A DNA stretch of 25,303 bases from Spongospora subterranea (Eukaryota; Endomyxa; Phytomyxea; Plasmodiophorida; Plasmodiophoridae). This document shows positions 18,847 to 25,303 of this stretch, piece after piece. The translations under genes and the position numbers were made by a program. The notes beneath the pieces are model-generated. The model worked only from the letters and a program-made list of their open reading frames with translations. It was not told the origin of the DNA and did no database searches. The stretch lies in the NCBI GenBank assembly GCA_900404475.1, contig OUQQ01000266.1, forward strand, positions 14,183 to 39,485, in the 5' to 3' direction. Each line of letters begins with the position of its first letter. The first letter of the stretch is position 1.

Positions 18847-19253
18847 TCAGATCGCTTTGCGCTGTGATGATGCTGTGGTCAGCGAAACAGGTTTTGTGGT
18901 CGGATTCTTCTTTAATGCCGATGTCAAGACCGGCCCATCCAATTTCAAAGGTTTGACAGGTGGTAGATCAGCAACAACGGCCCCCGCAACATTATCAGGT
19001 TGTGCAGAGGATTTTCGCCTGCTTGGCCGTAATTTTGACCATCGAAAGGTCATAGCGAGAATCAGAAGCGGATATATGTCCAGTTTCTCTCGTTGTTGCT
19101 TCCGCGTTCCTCTTCAACGGGTTCGAGTTGAATTTTCACATCGCTTTTGCAAACTGCAGCTGGTGAATAAGGGGATGATGTCTCAACTCCAATAAAAGAA
19201 GGAACCAAGTTGTTGACGGTTTCAAGGGGGCCCAACACACATGAATCGTCCAT
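18847..19253 (-). CDS. Small two-exon protein, unrecognised
   Basis: Exons 19140-19253 and 18847-19086 are joined in phase 0 by a 53-nt GT-AG intron, the typical size here; 117 residues. The N-terminal 38 residues are polar. They are followed by KLDIYPLLILAMTFRW, a short hydrophobic segment that may be a weak membrane anchor, then a basic run (LRPSRRKS) and a Pro/Lys/Thr-rich disordered tail. The hydrophobic-then-basic order suggests a type II or tail-inserted topology, but the segment is short. No family is recognised. It lies 199 nt downstream of the PP2C gene on the same strand. A longer reading without the intron ends at a stop near 19062. Confidence 0.5.
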
Positions 19254-19452
19254 ATGGATGCTCGAGGGGTGAGGAATGCCCTTCCGTCATCAGTATGAGT
19301 TCAGCCCATATTTTTAGATTCCCAAGCGACGCAGAGGTAAATTAGAGATGACGGAAACGCCTCAAAACCAGCGGTTCCACGTTTCGGGAACATCCAAATT
19401 TGTCACTCAGGAAATCAGCAATTTTCAGACTATCATGATGAAAAGCTGGATT

Positions 19453-21114
19453 CTATATTGACATGAACTCAAAATTTCTTGCGACGGATAAAGATAATGT
19501 GATGGCAACAAAAACAATAAAAACGGCGATACCCATTTTCAGAAAATCGTACGGCCGACGCTTTCGATGCCTGGAGTGCGACACATTTCCAGAAATTTTG
19601 CCCTTGAGTTTGGGAATGAAACTCTTTTCGCAATCCAAAAGCTGTAAATATTCTACAGCGTCTTTTTCAAAACCTTCCGATTTCGCAAACGTACAATAGG
19701 CCTAAACGATGAGTATTATGAGCGACGAAAAACGATGATCAGAATTTCAATACCCTGGCAAACTGTTTACGTTGAACGGGCCTGGAAAATTACCGTCAGG
19801 TAAATGCTTGATTGCATAGCAATTCCTTACGCGAGTTGCGTGATGTCCCTTCCCAGTTTTGACTGAACGAATCTCTTCTTTCTCGAATACCGATCCTTTT
19901 TCGCAAACGTGATGAGAATCCCTGACATGTTATCTAACGGCACGAGGAAATTGTTAAACGGAGGCTTTACGGGTAGGCACTTCGCAGCACCCTACCCTTT
20001 GAACCAGCATCTAGAGATGCGTCTAAAAGAGAGACCAGAGTGGAGCTCGGATCGTCAAACTTTGTCTCTGCAAGGTGACGACCAACAGTTGACGCAACAG
20101 TTTCATTGTTTAGCGATTCAAAAATCCCATCGCACGCCAGTAACAAGAAATCGTTGCTAGTTAGGGATCCACGACTAAATTCTGGGACAGAAATGACTTT
20201 CTGTACATCTCGGTTCAACAAAAGTTGAGAAATGATATATGGACAGACCTGCTCGGATGAAAGCAATGAAGTATCACATTTATACAACCAGTCGCCCTAA
20301 AATTCACGAAACGAGTTAGCTGTCAAAGCGATGAAAATGAAAGGTATAGTATGATTTGAATAAAGCGCAAGATCAACTATCACGCCAAACGAAAATGATT
20401 TTGAACACCGCGTTTTGTACTACTGACAAGAGCTCTGGAAACAGCTAATGTCCCATCAACGCGGCCGCTATCAACGAATCCTCCAGCTTTGATTATTCGC
20501 TGTTTTTCCCTCTCGAGTTCGGGCTTATGATCTTCAGTTAAAACATTGAACGAAACCTTGCCCCCAGGGTTTTTCGGAACTGATCCAATGATAATCCGGG
20601 AATCCCCAATATTGGCACATATCACATCGTACCGATCATTGACACGATTAACAATAGATATAATAGCACAGGAGCCGTGCTTCCTTTGCTAATCACCGAT
20701 CAAAATCCAGATGAGAAAAATGAGTTAAATTGATTCGATAAACGCGTACATCATTGGTGTGATGGAGAAATTCTTGATCTGTTTCAGCGACAGCCTGCCG
20801 TATCCCTTTTTCATCGATGACTTTGAGTAAGTTGATTTTCTTGACAATTTCCTTCTTAGCGAAAATTGCTGCCTCGTGCCCCCCGTGACCGTCATAAATC
20901 GCAAAGAAGTACGCGTTGGGATGGTTTTCTAGACCCAACACTACCGTCATGGCGTCCTCCATTGTGGGCCGATATCCCTGCGATATCAGTAAATCAAGAG
21001 GGCCTCAGCCGCACCAACGCGATAACCAACTTGCATTGACGCAGATCCCGCCACAAGTCCATTTTTGACAAAATTCTGGACGACTTTGCAGTCGACCGGG
21101 TGTGAGAGCCCCAT
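19453..21114 (-). CDS. PP2C-family Ser/Thr phosphatase with C-terminal membrane anchor
   Basis: Seven exons in phase: 21031-21114, 20750-20977, 20428-20688, 19996-20296, 19831-19933, 19754-19781, 19453-19701; 417 residues. PP2C enzymes are metal-dependent phosphatases. Motifs in order: SMQGYRPTMEDA, YDGHGG (Asp57), CANIGDSR, DGTLAVSRALGD, LACDGIFE, and GSKDNMSG with the last metal-site Asp. The chain starts MGLS, so N-myristoylation is possible but the context is not ideal. After the catalytic core comes an extension (AYCTFAKSEGF...), a basic HSRHRKRRP and a hydrophobic MGIAVFIVFVAITLSLSVA (about 391-409) near the C-terminus, a tail anchor. Exons 5-7 are the least certain part, because exon 6 is only 28 nt and another frame is open there. 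Intron 20297-20427 is 131 nt, long for this window. Confidence 0.87.
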
Positions 21115-21334
21115 AATCAAGTCTGACGCTCGGACTTCGACCAAATGTGGCTACATCATGAGGGGGAACTGGGGAAGAGAACACTGAACTATGTTACGGG
21201 AAGGCCGAGCGCCATCATAAGTGATGGTATTCGAAGGCCGAGTCCTTGCGCGTGGGAGATGAGACTTCGCCGATGACGAAACCGCGTAGACATGACATGA
21301 ACAGACTCTGGCAAACGAATTTGACTCGTCCCGA

Positions 21335-23827
21335 CTATGAAAATAGTTTACTTAGAGTCTCAACGGCGCAAATGTACGTCTTGAAAATGCCGTCCTTATT
21401 TGCCGAGTTTGAGGACGTCAAATTTAGTTTGGCAACGAACACTACAGTCGTTCTGCTATCCGAAGTAGATTTCGTTTGTATATGCCATCCTATAAAACCA
21501 CATTGTTAATCGTGTGGACGGGTTAAAACCGTTCAAGATATGTAACCTGTCAGCCCAAGAAGGGTCCGGCATGATAGTGTAGTATCTTCCACGTTGTCAG
21601 TCGAGCATTGCCCCAGAATGAACCCCGATGCATCATCCAGCGGTTTCCAGTGCGATAACACAATATGTGACCATTTGCCAAACGCCATCGAGTTATCTAC
21701 AAGATCTAGGGCAGTGCATCCGTCGATAAGGTCAAGGCGGCGAGCCCGTGCGACCGACTTGTCATACCAGTGGCGACGATTGACATCGAACAAAACTGCA
21801 AGAATTTCTGACGGTGTCGTCGCTATCATCGTCCTCACCTGAAGTAAGTCGCTTTGTGATGCCACAGCGAAAGACGACGTGTTAAGTTTGGACTGTACTC
21901 GCTTCCATGAACATCGATGGATTAAATCCGTACAGCTTGCCACCACATGTTCACCGAGTTCAACAAGAGAAGCTCGAGCGGCATCTGAGCCAAGTTGATC
22001 ACAGGACCTCAAAGTGATGCCGTTTTGCGAAGAAGAGCCTGCAGCTGGACCCTCTTCCCCAAATGTCGCTTGGACTTCTAAATCTGAAGAAACTCTCATA
22101 AAAGGAGCAATATTGATACTCTGCGAAGAAACAATGCTGTCAAGCAACCTTGCGATGCCGAGAATGTGTTGCGGCTGCTTCAAGGCTGCAAAGCGTTTAG
22201 TTGGAACGGAAAGCGATCTGCCAAGGTCAACTTGAGCAACCCACGTGACTCGACATTGTTTATCACCATCACGACGCTGAATGAGATAGCCCGCATGGAT
22301 GATCCGACCTCTGACATACTCAGGGTTAGGAGGGCATTCAGGGGTGATGGCATCGGTGGCGTAAAGCAGATAACCAGACCCATCACGAAGGTGAATCCAG
22401 TGCGCGGTGACACAGAAATCACGACTTGTGACCGGCCAGACGGATTTATATGTTAAGTGAACAATTGCTAGACGAAGATGTTCCCAACGGTTTATCTCAT
22501 GACCACTGTCCAAATCAGCGTCATACTGGGGTTTGAACTTCAAGTCAGAAAGGATGGCCATGACAAACTCGGCAGGATGATTGATTTCTGCTATTCCTTT
22601 GACGAGTGGAATGTGGCTATCGGAGTGCTCATATATCGTCAGGTCGGAAGAAGAAGATTTACATCGCACCCAGCCATTTTCAGATTGAGCAAGATCCATA
22701 AAGGCTGGGATGCGTGATCTCAGCAACGCCAATGCGGTATCGAGAATTGAGACCTTTTCCCCGCGTTCCCTGACTGGAGCTTTCATGGTCAATGCTCCCC
22801 GATGTTTATTCGGTAAATCCTTCTGTGCAAGAGCGACATTTTGGCGCAACGCTTCAATTCCAATGGTAGATAGATCGATATCAGATATAGAAGAGCGACA
22901 CAATCGAGTCAGCATGCATGAATTAGGATCGTCGCATTGCTCGAACAAAAAAATGCTCGAATATGCGTCGCAATGTTCTGCAATGATAAAGCTGGAATCA
23001 TCCAAGCGAAACAATTTTTGCTCGACGAGTAATGATCGGTTGGAGAACGTGAGGAGGACGAAACCAGCTTTGGCATCGGGAACAGCACGGACGACATTAG
23101 GATCCCATTTAAATCTAGATGAAGTGTCCAACAGGATAGCCTTGGCCGACTCAGCATCAATATTCAACCTAGTATAGGTTTTCATGAAAAACGTTGGTGC
23201 CTTAACGGAATGGAAAACAGGCTGGTATTGTTTGACTTGAAGTGCTAGCCAGTTTGCGAAATCAGCATCAAAGTTAGGGTTAAACCAAGCAACAATGAAG
23301 ATTATGGCGATCGCTAAGAAAACTACAGCTGTTCCAAACATCAAGTGGAAAAGAACGGCGCAGAATGCAGTGAAGAGTATCAGCGCTAGAAACGGTAATG
23401 CGTCATGAGATGGAGATAAAGTCAGGCTCCAAACCTGACGTGTTGCACTTGATGACGGCTGGGACACCCAATTGTCAGTATTGATATCTAACAAAGATGT
23501 GGCCCATTCCGGAAAGCGTTTACGATCAGGACCATTCTCCCGGATGGCAGCAGGGCTTGAAGCAATGGCGGAATCGATCGCCTGCGTCCACAATATAGCA
23601 AGATGAGCAGTGGCACAGCGAAGACTACGCCAACGCCCTGTATTGCTATGAAATACCCTTACAACCCTACCCGAGCAAGCTACTTTGCATGAAGCGTTCA
23701 GGTTGACGACGCGCAAAGCTCGTGCTCGAGACGCCGAATATAATATTAGATAATGGCCTTCAAGTGAAAGAAACCTCTTTCTCCATATACCGAGATAATC
23801 ACTGCGCTTGTCGACTGGCCCCTCCAT
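21335..23827 (-). CDS. PH, two-TM, triple-START lipid-transfer-like protein
   Basis: Exon 21547-23827 and exon 21335-21489, joined in phase 1 by a 57-nt intron; 811 residues. Reading straight through would stop at 21533 inside the last START module; splicing adds 50 residues that complete it (TTVVFVAKLNL, then a C-terminal helix). Residues 1-90 fit a PH domain (YLGIWRKRFLSLEGHYLILY). Residues 142-182 are two hydrophobic segments, a membrane hairpin. Three START-like modules follow: about 205-345 (SRFKWDPNVV), 390-570 (PQYDADLD, then YKSVWPVTSRDFCV, HAGYLI and VDLG, the most canonical) and 650-811 (NRRHWYD, then the spliced end). START modules bind sterols or phospholipids. The likely job is lipid movement at a membrane contact, an inference. 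It has one intron in 2.5 kb, while neighbours have up to ten. Confidence 0.85.
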
Positions 23828-24310
23828 GCAATCCCAAGATCGGCAATGCAGTTCAATGTAAAATTATCGAATAAGATTGCAGATGACTTTATGACTGATC
23901 CATATTTAAACAGGACATTACGGACGATCGCAGATGGCAGCAAGGCAGTTGTAATGTATCCGCGTGCCGTTACCCGAAATCGTAACGTCTGACTGTACAT
24001 AAGGGATATTCGCAGCAGAGAATCGCATTCTGGACTTCAACATGGTCGTTTATCACGTCAATCGTGCTTTCTAGTGTACGAAACTTCGACTTTTAACTCG
24101 ATTCAAAGACGCATCTTTACCGAATTTTGAATAAAAATGCTCGTAGTGATTCCGTTTTCTGCTTTCGTTTCATATATGTCATGTGGCGCATGCACCCTAT
24201 TTTCGAAAATCGGGAATGCTGCTGCCATACATCAACCGGCCGGCGAGCCCAGAGTAAACGGTCTTGACGATCTCGTATCGAACTAACGGTCCCAATTTTC
24301 GAAGATAAAG
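23828..24310. promoter_or_regulatory. Upstream region of the START gene
   Basis: No supported gene. A minus-strand frame at 23746-24000 overlaps the START gene in another frame and is judged a shadow. TGGCGC lies at 24184-24189, 357 nt upstream of the START ATG. The boundary with the repeat region to the right is not sharp. Confidence 0.3.
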
Positions 24311-24519
24311 CGTTGCACATCAAGGTCAACAGAATGGGGGTCGTTATCAAGCAAATCCAAAAAAAATGCTCTGCAGTCGGTGGAGCTAGTGAACCTGATG
24401 ACGACGACGATCAAGAAGACGCCATCATGCTATTCCTGACGACGATAACGCCACCGAGACTGCTTCGCCGCTGTCATCGTCACCAGCCAGCCAACCACCA
24501 TCATCAACGAGGCCCAGTC

Positions 24520-24800
24520 GCGGTGCGCGGCCACTCTCGCAGTCAAGACAGTCCGCGCCCCTTAAGCCTTCAAGTGGAGCGAAGTCCAGTCAAGACAAGA
24601 TACAGTCGCTCAATGGTGCCCGGCTCTGCTCACAGTCGAGCAACCGCGCGCGGCCAGCGTCCCCGTCGAGCGGGAATGGTGCGCGGCCACAGGCCCGGCC
24701 CAGTCAAGCCAAGATACAGTCAACTTGTGGTGCGTGGCTCTGCTCACAGTCGGCCAGTCGGGCAACCACGCGCGACAGTCAGGGACTGGTGCGCGGCCAC
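24520..24800. repeat. GC-rich tandem repeat of about 110 bp
   Basis: Unit 24586-24690 and unit 24700-24800 share CCAGTCAAG, AAGATACAGTC, GGCTCTGCTCACAGTCG and a final GGTGCGCGGCCAC. A partial third copy ends with the same 13 bases at 24522-24534. The copies differ at many sites, so the duplication is not recent. The position just beyond the retrotransposon coding end suggests it is 3' non-coding or LTR sequence. Confidence 0.7.
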
Positions 24801-25059
24801 TAGCCAGTCAAGTGACTCAAATCAAGACGGCGCGATCCAGAGGGCGCCCAATTCCAAGGCCCCAAGAGCATTTGGACAGACCTTGTACAGTACGTCTCGG
24901 GCAACTGGGAACCTGTATATACAGTTGTGTATATATGATGACTGCAAGTGTATAATGAACAAACTGCATCGTATTTGCGTTTTCGATCTGGTCACCTCGT
25001 CGATTGTTTGTTATCAATGGTTCCCGAAGAGACCCTGATCTACGATCTGTCGTTTCGTT

Positions 25060-25303
25060 AATTTGCTCACGTGTGAAATGGTATTTCACATCAATGTGCT
25101 TCGTCAGCGCACCCGTCCTGTTATTTTGTGACATCACAATACACCCTTGGTTGTCTTCGTTGACCACAGTCGGCCCATCGAAAATAAAGCCTATTTCGTG
25201 GTAGAGCTGTCGTATCCACTTACAGGCCCGAGTAGTGTCGTAAAGTGCCTGATATTCAGCAGTGACCGATGACGTCCCTACCGATTTTTGCAACTTGGAC
25301 TTC
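25060..25303 (-). mobile_element. Copia-type retrotransposon, 3' end of RNase H
   Basis: The minus-strand frame, cut by the window edge, reads SSVTAEYQAL, CKWIRQLYHEIG, NEDNQGCIVMSQN and TKHIDVKYHFTREQI. These are the end of the Ty1/copia Pol RNase H domain, with the catalytic Glu of AEY and the Asp residues of EDN and HID intact. After REQI the frame stays open to 24817 but loses homology, and the usual AD.LTKPL ending is missing. So the element is truncated or frameshifted at its 3' end. The rest of Pol would lie to the right of the window. The LTR boundary could not be placed. Confidence 0.85.

Noticed and set aside
18809..19195. A 128-codon plus-strand open frame
   Set aside because: It is antisense to the spliced 117-residue minus-strand gene, which has a normal 53-nt intron; the plus frame has no motif.
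22710..23177. A 155-codon plus-strand frame
   Set aside because: It is antisense to the START gene, whose domain structure is clear.
21533..23827. START protein as an intronless 764-residue gene
   Set aside because: A 57-nt GT-AG intron at 21490-21546 joins in phase to an exon that completes the last START module.

Overview
This window is nuclear DNA from a gene-dense, intron-rich eukaryote. Seven genes could be rebuilt exon by exon with every splice phase closing: a cyclophilin-B-like isomerase, RAD17, a SLC25A19-type mitochondrial carrier, UTP23, a two-finger C2HC protein, a PP2C phosphatase and a PH/START protein. Most of their introns are 45-68 nt, GT-AG, with loose 5' sites and 3' ends in cag or tag. 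The genes suit an opisthokont or other compact protist-like genome, but nothing here fixes the lineage. The ORF-only view hides most of these genes because their exons are short.

Layout. 1-0.98 kb is GA-rich and GTTAG-like low-complexity DNA with no clear gene. At 0.99-1.52 kb lies an intronless gene for a small acidic secreted protein. 2.05-2.53 kb is an AAACCGG-rich repeat that looks like a decayed hAT-type MITE. 2.6-4.3 kb holds only short, weak plus-strand open frames. 4.34-4.63 kb is a foldback element. 4.7-6.17 kb is a plus-strand Myb/SANT-like gene with an odd intron. 6.6-7.4 kb is a RecA-fold-like protein without a P-loop, convergent with cyclophilin B (8.41-7.46 kb, minus). RAD17 follows (10.90-8.93 kb, minus). 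11.0-14.1 kb contains at least one, probably two, unrecognised minus-strand multi-exon genes and two perfect palindromes. Then come the carrier (14.79-16.00, plus), UTP23 (16.20-17.01, plus), the C2HC protein (18.36-17.05, minus), a two-exon small protein (19.25-18.85, minus), a PP2C with a C-terminal membrane anchor (21.11-19.45, minus) and an 811-residue PH/two-TM/triple-START protein (23.83-21.34, minus). The right end is GC-rich tandem repeat and the 3' end of a copia-type retrotransposon.

The genes look like independent housekeeping units, not one pathway: DNA damage checkpoint, ER protein folding, thiamine-pyrophosphate import, 18S rRNA processing, membrane-bound dephosphorylation and lipid transfer.

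Three observations stand out. In the SANT-like gene an unusually long intron contains a 103-nt inverted copy of the exon before it, so the pre-mRNA should fold back on itself. A GCGCCA hexamer lies 57-101 nt upstream of six of the better-supported start codons. The START protein has a PH, membrane hairpin and three START-like modules in one chain. All models are read by eye; no database or folding search was run.
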